Shown here: in pieces, positions 35,389-43,444 of the stretch
Numbering within the stretch: the first letter of the stretch is position 1
Layout of the letters: each line of letters opens with the position of its first letter
DNA from: Devosia sp. ZB163
Lineage (GTDB): Bacteria; Pseudomonadota; Alphaproteobacteria; Rhizobiales; Devosiaceae
Assembly: GCF_028613635.1 (NCBI RefSeq)
Contig: NZ_JAQRMY010000004.1
Span: forward strand, 576,727 to 640,726
Direction of reading: 5' to 3'
DNA length: 64,000 nucleotides
Made by a program: the position numbers and the translations under genes
The notes under the pieces: model-generated
The model's input: the letters and a program-made list of their open reading frames with translations, nothing else
Told to the model about the DNA's origin: nothing
Database searches by the model: none

Positions 35389-36435
35389 TCAGTGCTGCAA
35401 CTCGGCGACGACCTGGAGGGTGACGCCCTCCGCCTCGCCGAGGTACACGGTCGGCCGAATGCCGATGGAGCGGTCGGCCACCATGTGGCGGGCGAAGTTG
35501 CGCGAATTCGGGCGGTTGAGTTCGCGCGCCAGAACATGCGGATCGAACGTGCCCAGGTTGCGGACCATCCGGGTGAGCACATGCAGCCCGTCATAGGTGC
35601 TTGCGCTTGCCGCCGATACCGGCGGGGCATAGGCGCCGAAGGCATCGTGGTAGCGCTCGAGAAACGAGTCGTTGGAGCGCGAGTGCTGCCCGGCGAAATA
35701 GCTCGCGGCGGTGAAGAGGTTGGTCGTCGCTTCGGGCCCGATCCCGCAGATCACCGTCTCGTCGACAATGAGGCCGAAGCGCAGGATCTTCTGGTCAAGG
35801 CCGGCAGCGGCGAAGGCCCGGTTGAACTCGACAGCACACTGGCCGACCAGCGCCATCACCACCACCTGCGCGCCTGACCTGGCAATGGTGCGGATGAGGC
35901 CGGAAAAATCCTGCGGCCGGGTGGGGACCATGGCGGTGCCGACCAACTGAGAGTTCTGTGCCTTCAGCACGCGACCGGCCGTACCCAGGGTCGTTCGCGG
36001 CCAGATGTAGTCGTTGCCGACGAAAAAATACCGGTCGGCATGCTTGGTGGTCTTCAGCCAGTCGAGGGCGGGGCCGAGCAGCTCGATGTCGCTCGAGCCG
36101 ATCGCAACTGTGGAGGGGCCGACCGCGATGCCCTCGTATTGCGAGGTGTAGATGTAGGGCAGGCGGCCGCCGACATGGCTGCTGATGGCTTCGCGCAGAT
36201 CCGACGTATGCGCGCCGACGATGACCGCGACTTCGTCCATGTCGATCAGTTGGTCAACGGCGGCGATCGCCTCGCCGGCGGTGAAGCCGCAATCACCGAA
36301 CACGACCTCCAGCTCCTCGCCGAGAATGCCGCCCTGGTTGTTGATTTCGGCGGCGCCGAGGGTGACGGCAGCATCCAGCGCCGGGGCCCACATGCCCGCA
36401 ACGCCACTTCTCGAATGCAGCATCCCAACTTTCAT
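35389..36435 (-). CDS. AmiC-like signal-less periplasmic-binding-fold sensor (type I, Leu/Ile/Val-amide class)
   Basis: A 348-residue protein with the type I binding fold of branched-chain and urea/amide binding proteins: VGMLHSRSGVAGMWAPALDA, AAEINNQGGILGEELEVVFG, VIVGAHTSDLREAIS and YFFVGNDYIWPRTTLGTAGR. The last closely resembles the GSDYIYPRESN segment of Pseudomonas AmiC. There is no signal peptide; GGAGG stands just before the ATG, so the start is firm and the protein stays in the cytoplasm. AmiC binds amides and releases the antiterminator AmiR (known for P. aeruginosa). No AmiR or ABC subunits are adjacent. It is divergent from amidase 4, so a sensor role for that gene is likely. A signal-less transport component is the alternative. 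Confidence 0.8.
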   Translation of the reverse strand: MKVGMLHSRSGVAGMWAPALDAAVTLGAAEINNQGGILGEELEVVFGDCGFTAGEAIAAVDQLIDMDEVAVIVGAHTSDLREAISSHVGGRLPYIYTSQYEGIAVGPSTVAIGSSDIELLGPALDWLKTTKHADRYFFVGNDYIWPRTTLGTAGRVLKAQNSQLVGTAMVPTRPQDFSGLIRTIARSGAQVVVMALVGQCAVEFNRAFAAAGLDQKILRFGLIVDETVICGIGPEATTNLFTAASYFAGQHSRSNDSFLERYHDAFGAYAPPVSAASASTYDGLHVLTRMVRNLGTFDPHVLARELNRPNSRNFARHMVADRSIGIRPTVYLGEAEGVTLQVVAELQH

Positions 36436-36610
36436 GCACCCCTCCGCAAGCAGTCCACGAAACTTGCCACTCGAACGATCCTGAGGGCCGCGGCGACGGG
36501 GTACCCTGTACGCTCCAAGCCGGGATGTCAAACGAATGATGCTTTTTTGACCGAATGTATGAGTTGCACAAAAAGCAGGCACTGCACGACGCGAGACTCC
36601 ACTTGCAATG

Positions 36611-36636
36611 TTGATATTTTCATATTTGACTATCAG
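36611..36636 (+). promoter_or_regulatory. Candidate operator TTGATA-N14-TATCAG before amidase 4
   Basis: Half-sites TTGATA and TATCAG, nearly perfect inverse of each other, spacer 14 bases, 27 bases before the ATG at 36664. Same half-sites and spacing as at 30255-30280. It lies between the divergent AmiC-like gene and amidase 4. Confidence 0.55.
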
Positions 36637-36663
36637 GAATGATATTAAATTGGAGACTCTGCC

Positions 36664-38091
36664 ATGGATGCCAAGGCGCCGCATGCGCTCACGGCCGGTG
36701 AGGACCTGCATTACTTGAGCCTGACGGCGGTCTCCGAACTGATCCGGACGGGCGTCGTCAGTCCCGTCGAGGTCACGCGCGCGCTGCTCGACCGGATCGG
36801 TGGGATCGATGGACAGCTGAAGAGCTACACGACCGTCACCGCCGAGCACGCGTTGGCCAGTGCCCGCAAGGCCGAGTCCGAGCTGGGGCAGGGGATCTGG
36901 CGCGGGCCACTGCACGGCGTGCCGGTGGCGGTGAAGGATCTGTGCGACACGACCTTCGCGCCGACGAGCGCGGGCACCTTCATCCATCGCGACCACATGG
37001 CCGCCAGCAACGCCACGGTGGTCGACCGGCTCGAGAGCGCTGGGGCGGTGATCCTGGGCAAGCTCTCGATGACCGAGGGCGCCTGGGCCGGCCACCACCC
37101 AAGAATGAAGACCCCGGTGAGCCCCTGGGCCGATGACGTGTGGACCGGCGCATCCTCGTCGGGGTCGGGCGTCGCGACCGCCGCGGGCCTTTGCTACGGT
37201 TCGCTGGGCTCGGACACCGGTGGCTCGATCCGATTGCCGTCGACCGCCTGCGGGCTCACCGGCGTGAAGCCGAGCTGGGGCCGGGTCAGCAGAGCCGGCG
37301 TCTGGGCTCTGGCAGACTCGCTCGACCATGTCGGGCCAATGACCCGCACGGTGGCTGACGCCGCCGCAATGCTGGGCGCCATCGCCGGGCATGACGCGCG
37401 CGATACGACGACGCTCAACGCACCGGTGCCGAACTACCTCGCGGCGCTGGGCGGTTCGGTTGCCGGCCTCAGGGTCGGTATCGACGAGAACTACATCTTC
37501 ACGACGGCCTCGGAGGAAGTCGCCGCGATGATGTGGGAAGCCATCGCCGCCTTCGAAGCGCTCGGAGCGCGCATCGTACCCGTCACCTTCCCGTCGATGG
37601 ACGAGATGGGCGCGCACTGGACGACGATCTGTGCCGCCGAATGCGCAGCAGCGCATGGCGAGACCTACCCGACCCGCAAGGACGAGTACGGCCCCGTGCT
37701 GACGGCGCTGCTCGAGATCGGCCACGGGGCCAGCGCCAAGCAGCTGGCCGAGGCCATGCAGTATCGCCTGAAGATCAACGGGGCAGTGGCCAAGACCATG
37801 CTCGGTTGCGACCTGCTGCTGGTGCCTGCCATTCCCTACCGCGCACCGGAGGCGAGCATGTTCGCGCGCTCGATGACGGCGGAGGAGTTCGACGGGCTGA
37901 CCCGCTTCACCGCCGTGTTCGACATGACCGGCCAGCCGACCCTTTCGCTTTCCGGCGGCGCCGATGCGCGGGGCGTGCCGATGGGCTTTCAGCTCGTCGG
38001 CAACGGGCTCGACGAGGCGCTGCTGTTCACGGCGGGCCACGCCTACCAGTCCGTCACCAGCTGGCATGCCCGGCACCCCGAGCTTTCCTGA
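36664..38091 (+). CDS. Amidase-signature hydrolase 4
   Basis: A 475-residue amidase. Lys in AVKDLCDTTF, Ser run GASSSGSGVATAAG, nucleophile Ser in GSDTGGSIRLPS (Leu replaces the usual Phe after Arg). TGGAG precedes the ATG. It is the first gene of a unit continuing with the isochorismatase-fold hydrolase 25 bases further on and amidase 5. Divergent from the AmiC-like sensor gene, it is the most likely target of that sensor. Confidence 0.92.
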   Translation: MDAKAPHALTAGEDLHYLSLTAVSELIRTGVVSPVEVTRALLDRIGGIDGQLKSYTTVTAEHALASARKAESELGQGIWRGPLHGVPVAVKDLCDTTFAPTSAGTFIHRDHMAASNATVVDRLESAGAVILGKLSMTEGAWAGHHPRMKTPVSPWADDVWTGASSSGSGVATAAGLCYGSLGSDTGGSIRLPSTACGLTGVKPSWGRVSRAGVWALADSLDHVGPMTRTVADAAAMLGAIAGHDARDTTTLNAPVPNYLAALGGSVAGLRVGIDENYIFTTASEEVAAMMWEAIAAFEALGARIVPVTFPSMDEMGAHWTTICAAECAAAHGETYPTRKDEYGPVLTALLEIGHGASAKQLAEAMQYRLKINGAVAKTMLGCDLLLVPAIPYRAPEASMFARSMTAEEFDGLTRFTAVFDMTGQPTLSLSGGADARGVPMGFQLVGNGLDEALLFTAGHAYQSVTSWHARHPELS

Positions 38092-38116
38092 AGCACCATC
38101 ACGAGAGGATACTCAG

Positions 38117-38815
38117 ATGCATAATGTCACGCTTCCCGCCCATATCGTCGAGCGCATGCGCAAGGTGCGCGGCGGTTCGGACCACATCTATTCCTCGCTC
38201 GACATGAGCAAGGTGGCGCATGTGTGCGTGGACATGCAGGTCGGCTTCGTCGCCGAGGGCGCCCCGATCGAGGTGCCGATGACGCGCGAGATCTACGGCA
38301 CGATGAACACGATCTCGGAAGCAGTCCGCAAGGCCGGCGGGCTCAACGTGTTCACCCGCTACACCTACGATCCGTCCGAGAAGCACTCGTGGGCCTATTG
38401 GGTCGAAACGCTCGGCGCCGACCAGAAGGCCGGGCAAGAGAAGATGGCCCCCGGCATGCCGGACTGGGAGATGGACCCGCGCATGGAGATCAAGGCAGGG
38501 GACCTCATCGTCGACAAGACCCGCTTTTCGGCGCTGATCCCCGAGACCTGCGACATGGATGCCCAGCTCAAGGCCAAGGGCATCGATACGCTGATCATTA
38601 CCGGAACGCTGACCAATTGCTGCTGCGAGAGCACGGCCCGCGACGCGCTGCAGATGGGCTACAAGGTGATCTTCATGTCCGACGCCAACGCGACGCTGTC
38701 GGACGAAGAGCACCTGGGTACGCTCATCTCCATGTACACGATCTTCGCCGACGTGATGGACACCCCGTACCTGCTCGACCTGATCGAGAAGTCCTCGGTC
38801 AAGGCCGCGGCCTGA
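38117..38815 (+). CDS. Isochorismatase-fold cysteine hydrolase
   Basis: A 232-residue cysteine hydrolase of the isochorismatase superfamily, which includes biuret hydrolase, N-carbamoylsarcosine amidase, ureidoacrylate amidohydrolase and nicotinamidase. The catalytic triad is visible: Asp39 (HVCVDMQVGF), Lys134 (VDKTRFSAL) and a Cys in GTLTNCCCESTARDA, most likely Cys169. An insertion about residues 84-118 with Trp residues is longer than in nicotinamidases. Next to amidases and near a urease-type cluster, a carbamoyl-amide such as a ureide or biuret is an attractive substrate, but sequence does not decide this. Confidence 0.88.
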   Translation: MHNVTLPAHIVERMRKVRGGSDHIYSSLDMSKVAHVCVDMQVGFVAEGAPIEVPMTREIYGTMNTISEAVRKAGGLNVFTRYTYDPSEKHSWAYWVETLGADQKAGQEKMAPGMPDWEMDPRMEIKAGDLIVDKTRFSALIPETCDMDAQLKAKGIDTLIITGTLTNCCCESTARDALQMGYKVIFMSDANATLSDEEHLGTLISMYTIFADVMDTPYLLDLIEKSSVKAAA

Positions 38816-38881
38816 CCTTCAGTGGTCCGACCGGCCCCGGTTTGCGGGCCAGTCTCCTCCCATCCGTTCCGGAGTGTCAGC

Positions 38882-40468
38882 ATGAATGCCCTCGCTCAGG
38901 CCGTTGATACGGCTGTCGAAATCGACGTCGCAGAACTCACCATCGCCGATGTGCAGGCGGCCTTCGCGGGCGGCACCTATACATCCGAGCAGCTCACGGC
39001 CGCGCACCTCGCCCGCATCGAGAAATACGAGCCGTATTACAACGCCTTCACCTTCATGGCCCCCGATCCGCTGGCCGATGCGCGCGCTGCGGACGCCCGC
39101 CGCGCGGCCGGTAAGTCGCTCGGTCCGCTCGATGGCGTGCCGGTGGTGGTGAAGGAGGCCATGGACATGGTCGGCCTGCCATCGACCGGCGGCTGGGCAC
39201 CGCTTTCGAGCCTCGCCGGCGGGTTCGACCTGATGCCCGGCGTCGATGCTCCGGTTGTCGCACGGCTGAAGGCCGCCGGCGCGGTGATCCTGGGCAAGAC
39301 CAACATCCCGGCCTTCAGCTACGACGGCGCTCGTGCCAACACCAGCTGGGACGGCCCGACCTACAATGCGGTGAACCGCGACATCGCCCCGGGCGCGAGC
39401 TCGAGCGGCACCGGCACGGCGATCTCCGCCAGCTTCGCGGTGGTCGGCCTTGCCGAGGAAACCGGCGGCTCGATCCAGAACCCCGGCGCGGCACAGAGCC
39501 TCGTCTCGGTGAAGCCGACTTTCGCGCTGATCCCCAATACGGGTGTTGCCCCGCTCGCCGGCTCGACCCGCGACGTGGTCGGTCCGCATGCGCGTACCGT
39601 GAAGGATGCGGCGCTGCTGATGGACGTGCTCGCCGGCTACACGCCTGCCGACCCCAAGACGGTCGCGGCGATCGGCAATGTGCCGGAAGGCGGCTACACG
39701 TCGCTGCTGTCGGACACGGCGCTCAAGGGCAAGCGGCTCGGTCTCTACGGCCCCGGCTGGCGTACCAAGCCGGTGGCCGAGGAGACGGCCAGGCTCTATG
39801 CCGCAGCGATCGACGAAGTGAAGGCACGAGGGGCGGTGCTGGTCGATGACCCGTTCGCGGGCACGGCGTTTGCCTCGTTGGCAAAGGGGGCAGCCGGGTT
39901 CGACGCGCGCGGGCTCGAGTCGATCATCCACGATTTCGAGAACTTCCTGCGCCGGATGGGACCGGGGGTTGCGGCTACCTCGTTCAAGGCTCTGGCCGCG
40001 ATGCTGCCGTCGGATCCGTTCGGCACCGAGGGCACTTTCGCCAAGCTGACCGAAGGCAGCCCGGTGGTGCAGAAATCGCTGGAGGATCCGACGCTGCCGC
40101 CGGACCTGAGCGAGTTCTACGCGGCGCGCATGGCCTACCTGAAGCTGTTCAACAAGGTGATGGCCGACAACCAGCTCGATGGCCTGGTGTTCCCGCAGTC
40201 GGAGGGCCCGCTCCCGGGCGTGTTCGAGAAGGCGGAGTATCTGGCGACCACCGTATCGGAGATCAACATCGCCGGCCTGCCAGGCGTCACCGTGCCCGCC
40301 GGGCAGTACACGAACGGTGCGCCCTTCGCGCTGATCTTCGTGGGCAAGATGTGGAGCGAAGCCGAACTGCTCGCCTTCGCCTACGACTACGAGCAGGCGA
40401 CGCACCACCGCCTGGTGCCCAAATTGGTCGAAACACCGTATCCGGTGCCGGCCGCAAACGACGCCTGA
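38882..40468 (+). CDS. Amidase-signature hydrolase 5, divergent long form
   Basis: A 528-residue amidase, about 60 residues longer than the other four. Lys in VVVKEAMDMVG, Ser run in PGASSSGTGTAISASFA and nucleophile Ser in GLAEETGGSIQNPG. The Glu-Glu before TGGSIQNPG marks a different branch, like the amidases annotated near nylon-oligomer or aryl-amide hydrolysis. The preceding DIAPGASSS shows that the second active-site loop is kept. It follows the isochorismatase-fold gene by 66 bases and probably ends the unit; stem-loops follow at 40502-40544. Confidence 0.9.
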   Translation: MNALAQAVDTAVEIDVAELTIADVQAAFAGGTYTSEQLTAAHLARIEKYEPYYNAFTFMAPDPLADARAADARRAAGKSLGPLDGVPVVVKEAMDMVGLPSTGGWAPLSSLAGGFDLMPGVDAPVVARLKAAGAVILGKTNIPAFSYDGARANTSWDGPTYNAVNRDIAPGASSSGTGTAISASFAVVGLAEETGGSIQNPGAAQSLVSVKPTFALIPNTGVAPLAGSTRDVVGPHARTVKDAALLMDVLAGYTPADPKTVAAIGNVPEGGYTSLLSDTALKGKRLGLYGPGWRTKPVAEETARLYAAAIDEVKARGAVLVDDPFAGTAFASLAKGAAGFDARGLESIIHDFENFLRRMGPGVAATSFKALAAMLPSDPFGTEGTFAKLTEGSPVVQKSLEDPTLPPDLSEFYAARMAYLKLFNKVMADNQLDGLVFPQSEGPLPGVFEKAEYLATTVSEINIAGLPGVTVPAGQYTNGAPFALIFVGKMWSEAELLAFAYDYEQATHHRLVPKLVETPYPVPAANDA

Positions 40469-40501
40469 TTGCAAGAGGTCACACCAACTGGTGGTGGTCA
40501 C

Positions 40502-40544
40502 GGAAGCAGGGCTCCACACCCCTGCTTCCCAAGTCCCACTTGGG
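40502..40544. terminator. Two overlapping stem-loops between convergent genes
   Basis: GGAAGCAGGG pairs with CCCTGCTTCC (40502-40529), and CCCAAGT pairs with ACTTGGG (40528-40544). No U-run follows, so these are terminator-like only. They lie between amidase 5 and the convergent DUF296 gene. Confidence 0.5.
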
Positions 40545-40571
40545 TTGCGCCAAGCGCATCGCCATCGCTGC

Positions 40572-41009
40572 CTATGGACGAATGAGTGGAAGACCGCTGG
40601 CCTCGTCCATCTGCTTTCGCAGAGCTCCAGGTGTCTCGGTAAGCACCAGTTCGAGGGTCGGCCGGACGAAGCCACTGTCAAGGTGGCCGGCAAGGGCGCT
40701 GCCATCTCGCCGACCCAGCACTGCATGGACATGCACAACCGGAGTTCCGTCTGGGCCGAGCACGATGTCGCCCGTGAGAGAGGCAACCTCCACCTGCTCG
40801 TCGACCGGAATGGGCAGGTATTCTTTCCGCTCCCAATCGAAGTAGGCCAGCGTCGCGCGTTCGAAGGCGCCGATCGCGGTAAGGCTGGTCGAGTCCAACC
40901 CCTCTTCGATAGCGAAGCGCTTCAGACACGCCATCGCCTCGTCACCTGTCTCGAGCACGACGACCCAAGTGGCATGGCCGGATACTTCGTGCATTCGCCT
41001 CGTGCGCAT
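40572..41009 (-). CDS. PPC/DUF296 domain protein
   Basis: A 145-residue single-domain PPC (DUF296) protein. It has the family strand ATWVVVLETGDEAMACLKRF, the IGAFERATLAYFDWERKEYL segment and the metal-like motif HVHAVLGRRDGSALAGHL. Bacterial members form trimers; their function is mostly unknown, with DNA binding shown for plant relatives. GGAGG stands five bases before the ATG at 41009. The gene faces amidase 5 and has no operon partner. Confidence 0.83.
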   Translation of the reverse strand: MRTRRMHEVSGHATWVVVLETGDEAMACLKRFAIEEGLDSTSLTAIGAFERATLAYFDWERKEYLPIPVDEQVEVASLTGDIVLGPDGTPVVHVHAVLGRRDGSALAGHLDSGFVRPTLELVLTETPGALRKQMDEASGLPLIRP

Positions 41010-41262
41010 AGAAACCTCCGTTTGCTGGCACAACGGGGTGGCCCACGTGAAGTTGCTATGGCGGAGGAAGGTGTTCGCACGAAACCATTCGATGCCACGG
41101 AAGTTCAGTCAGCAGGCCGGCGAGCGCGTCAACTGGACGTGGTGGTACGGAGAACGTCGCGGTTTTTCCAGTTTCCCGCGACGGCCAACGAAATGGCAGC
41201 CGAGCTCCTGTCCCATCCGCTCGCCGGTTGCGACGTCCCCGGTCACCACTTATCTCGAGGGC

Positions 41263-41892
41263 ATGACGTCAAACTTGCATTCCACATCGGATTTGATCCG
41301 GGTCTGGCAGCTCCCTTACGCGGCCAGGCTTGGGTCGTCGGTGCGGTCCAAGGGCATCTATCTTGAAGTCCGAGCCCGTCTCCCCACTGCAGTGCGGAAG
41401 GCGCTGACGGTTTCGGCCGGCGAGCTGAGACTACGAATGCCAAAAGGCGCCGACGATGAGTTCCTGCGGGCATCCTCGATTGTCTCGAAGGCCTTGGAAA
41501 GTATCGAGGATCTGCCGGTGATCCCACGGGAGATAGAAGATATTCTGGGGATTTCGACCACGGAACGTCATCGATGGCTCAAGGATGGTCGTCTACCAAG
41601 CATCGGCACGCGCACGGTCAAGCTGCGCGGGCGGGTCAAGAAGATCACGTTCCACGTGTTCGATCCTCGCCAGGTCGAGGATCTGCTGGACCGGGACACC
41701 ATTGATGCCTGGCGTGCAGAGGACGCTGAGAAAGCCGCGGAAAACAGGCGTCGTGCCGCCTGGAAGGCAAAGTTGACGCGCTTAAAGAGGAAGGGTGATC
41801 AAGGCCCCACTGCTTCTACAGAGCCGGTCGATGCCGATGATCGGTTCGCGCTGCGCGGTTGGGCCGAGTTCGAACGCGAGGGTCCACGATAG
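41263..41892 (+). CDS. Hypothetical protein with helix-turn-helix-like segment
   Basis: A protein of about 209 residues from the ATG at 41263; the frame is open further upstream but without sensible composition. The centre IEDILGISTTERHRWLKDGR followed by VKKITFHVFDPRQVEDLL looks like an excisionase/MerR-type DNA-binding helix and wing that reads a position-specific site. The C terminus is rich in Lys, Arg and Ala. I do not know the family by name. Similar proteins are, as far as I recall, often near integrases on mobile elements, but no integrase is visible here. It could be a remnant of an integrated element at the border between the amidase and stress-gene regions. Confidence 0.6.
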   Translation: MTSNLHSTSDLIRVWQLPYAARLGSSVRSKGIYLEVRARLPTAVRKALTVSAGELRLRMPKGADDEFLRASSIVSKALESIEDLPVIPREIEDILGISTTERHRWLKDGRLPSIGTRTVKLRGRVKKITFHVFDPRQVEDLLDRDTIDAWRAEDAEKAAENRRRAAWKAKLTRLKRKGDQGPTASTEPVDADDRFALRGWAEFEREGPR

Positions 41893-42002
41893 AAGCGTGG
41901 GCGACGGCCGGCAACCTGGAAGGCCAGTTCGGAACCTCCGGAGATCCCTATGGAGTGATACTGTGGCTCGATCATCCCCGACCCCGCACCCGCGCAACCG
42001 GC

Positions 42003-42335
42003 CTATACGCTGACCTGCAGCGGCCAGACCTCGATCACACCATGTGCGACGGCGCATGGTGATTTCGACGCCATCTCCACAGCCTCTTCGAGACTGTCTG
42101 CCTCGATCAAGCCGAAGCCGGCAATCGGCAGGTCGGCCCTGAGATACGGCCCGGGCGATGTCACAACACCGTGTGCATCAGGGTTGCGCACCTGAACTGG
42201 GGCTCCGGCAACGCCCATGACAGCGCCAGCCTGTTGCATGGCCGCATCGTGGGCGTGCGCTGTGTTCCGCACTGCCTCGTCGGTTTGGTCATAGCCCTGC
42301 TGACCGCCGTATCCGATAGTGATGAACTTCAGCAT
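42003..42335 (-). CDS. YCII-related (YciI-like) domain protein
   Basis: A 110-residue ferredoxin-like alpha+beta protein of the YCII/DGPF family: MLKFITIGYGGQQGYDQTDE start, a His-Ala-His-Asp stretch where the family has a conserved His-Asp pair, GVVTSPGPYLRADLPIAGFG and IEADSLEEAVEMASKSPCAV. Members are often linked to sigma factors or regulators; the biochemical role is unknown. It is single on the minus strand, just downstream of the DUF892 gene. Confidence 0.82.
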   Translation of the reverse strand: MLKFITIGYGGQQGYDQTDEAVRNTAHAHDAAMQQAGAVMGVAGAPVQVRNPDAHGVVTSPGPYLRADLPIAGFGLIEADSLEEAVEMASKSPCAVAHGVIEVWPLQVSV

Positions 42336-42373
42336 CTCAGTTCCAGCCTTGCGGGTTTTGCCTCACCTTGTAA

Positions 42374-42394
42374 GGCGGCGCCAAGGGCGCCGCC
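42374..42394 (-). terminator. Strong stem-loop after the DUF892 gene
   Basis: Nine perfect pairs, GGCGGCGCC with GGCGCCGCC, around AAG, 13 bases past the stop. No long U-run, so termination is probable rather than certain. Confidence 0.55.
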
Positions 42395-42406
42395 TCTCCA
42401 GCTTAC

Positions 42407-42898
42407 CTACGCTGCCTTGAGGTTGGCCCCACTCATTGCGACCTGGGAGAGCTTCCGATCGGTCGCCTCTTCTTCCTTGAGCGTGGCGTCAAGCAGCGAC
42501 ACCGCGTCCTTCAGGCCGAGTTGCTGAGCCCAGGTCTTGAGCGTGCCGTAGCGGGCAATCTCGTAGTGCTCGACAGCCTGCGCGGCAGAGATCAATCCGG
42601 CGTCGAGGGCCGGCGTATCCTTGAAATCTTCCATGATGCTCTTGCCCTCCTCGATGATGCCGAGGATGGCTTCACAGGTCTTGCCGCGTGCCGGCTTGTC
42701 GATGAGCTCGAATACCTGCTCAAGCCGATCGATGTGTCCCTCGGTCTGCCGGAGGTGCTCTTCGAAACCTGCCTTGAGGTCCGGCCCCTGCGCTGCCTTT
42801 GCCATCTTCGGCAGAGCTTTCACGATCTGCTTTTCGGCAAAGTAGATGTCCTTCAGGGTATCGAGGAAGAGGTCGTCGAGGGTCTTTTCACCCGCCAT
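42407..42898 (-). CDS. YciE/YciF-type DUF892 ferritin-like protein
   Basis: A 163-residue four-helix protein of the DUF892 family: LDDLFLDTLKDIYFAEKQIV, LRQTEGHIDRLEQVFELIDK, CEAILGIIEEG, and AVEHYEIARYGTLKTWAQQL. The Glu and His residues in these helices are the usual di-iron ligands. Members are induced by general or osmotic stress. The ATG at 42898 starts MAGEKTL and is preceded by a purine-rich ribosome site. The gene is single, in a stretch of stress-type genes. Confidence 0.9.
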   Translation of the reverse strand: MAGEKTLDDLFLDTLKDIYFAEKQIVKALPKMAKAAQGPDLKAGFEEHLRQTEGHIDRLEQVFELIDKPARGKTCEAILGIIEEGKSIMEDFKDTPALDAGLISAAQAVEHYEIARYGTLKTWAQQLGLKDAVSLLDATLKEEEATDRKLSQVAMSGANLKAA

Positions 42899-43084
42899 CG
42901 TTCGTCTCCTTTTTGAGGTCGCGGCCAATCCGCAGCGAGTCATCAATCTAGTGATGGAGGATAAGTTCCAACCGACTGGAACGAGATGTAACGGTCGAAC
43001 AACAGCAACAGCCCTATCCCAAGTTCAGCAGCAGAATGGACCCGGTGCCCGACTACGGCGAGGCTAGCTACCGGGGCTCGCGGC

Positions 43085-43345
43085 GGTTGGGGGCAAGAAG
43101 ACGCTGATCACCGGTGGTGATTCCGGCATCGGCCGAGCGGTTGCCCTGGCCTCAGCGCGAGAGGGTGCGGACGTGGCCATCTCGTACCTGAACGAGCACG
43201 AGGGTGCCCAAGACGCCAAACGGGGCATCGAAGGCGCCGGCAGGCGATGCCTACTGCTCCCCGGCGGCCGGTCGATCATAGAAAGACCGCGGAGGCGTTC
43301 GGTCGCATCGATGTCCTGGTCAAAGTGGCGGGCCGTAGCCCGCCA
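43085..43345 (+). pseudogene. Decayed short-chain dehydrogenase fragment
   Basis: The frame from about 43091 reads like the N terminus of a glucose-dehydrogenase-type SDR ([20 protein letters not shown], then [20 protein letters not shown]). It has lost the following loop and continues in another frame with [16 protein letters not shown]. So an internal deletion and frameshift near 43265-43285 are visible. The rest of the SDR, including the YxxxK site, is absent. No start codon or ribosome site fits. The remnant overlaps nothing else of note. Confidence 0.7.
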
Positions 43346-43354
43346 CTGGCTGAC

Positions 43355-43432
43355 TCATCGGATGAACAAAAGGATGATTATGATCAACCAGATGGGCACG
43401 CCGAGAATCCAAAGTCCCAGTGCTCTGAACAT
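43355..43432 (-). CDS. Tiny single-span membrane protein, 25 residues
   Basis: A 25-codon frame starting [11 protein letters not shown] and then almost entirely hydrophobic (Pro-Ile-Trp-Leu and Ile-rich), ending with Arg. GGAGG stands five bases before the ATG, an excellent ribosome site. It lies 12 bases after the stop of the 309-residue membrane protein, and a similar 24-residue gene lies on the other side, so the three form a unit. Too small for ordinary gene calling, but both the ribosome site and the membrane-like composition support it. Function unknown. Confidence 0.6.
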   Translation of the reverse strand: MFRALGLWILGVPIWLIIIILLFIR

Positions 43433-43444
43433 CCCATCCTCCTT

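Noticed and set aside
36436..38076. Apparent long N-terminal extension of the AmiC-like protein
   Set aside because: It is antisense to amidase 4; the real start is the ATG at 36435 with GGAGG before it and a normal fold from residue 1.
38819..40786. Minus-strand open frame of 655 codons
   Set aside because: Antisense to amidase 5 and the gene boundary; no ribosome site or recognisable domain.
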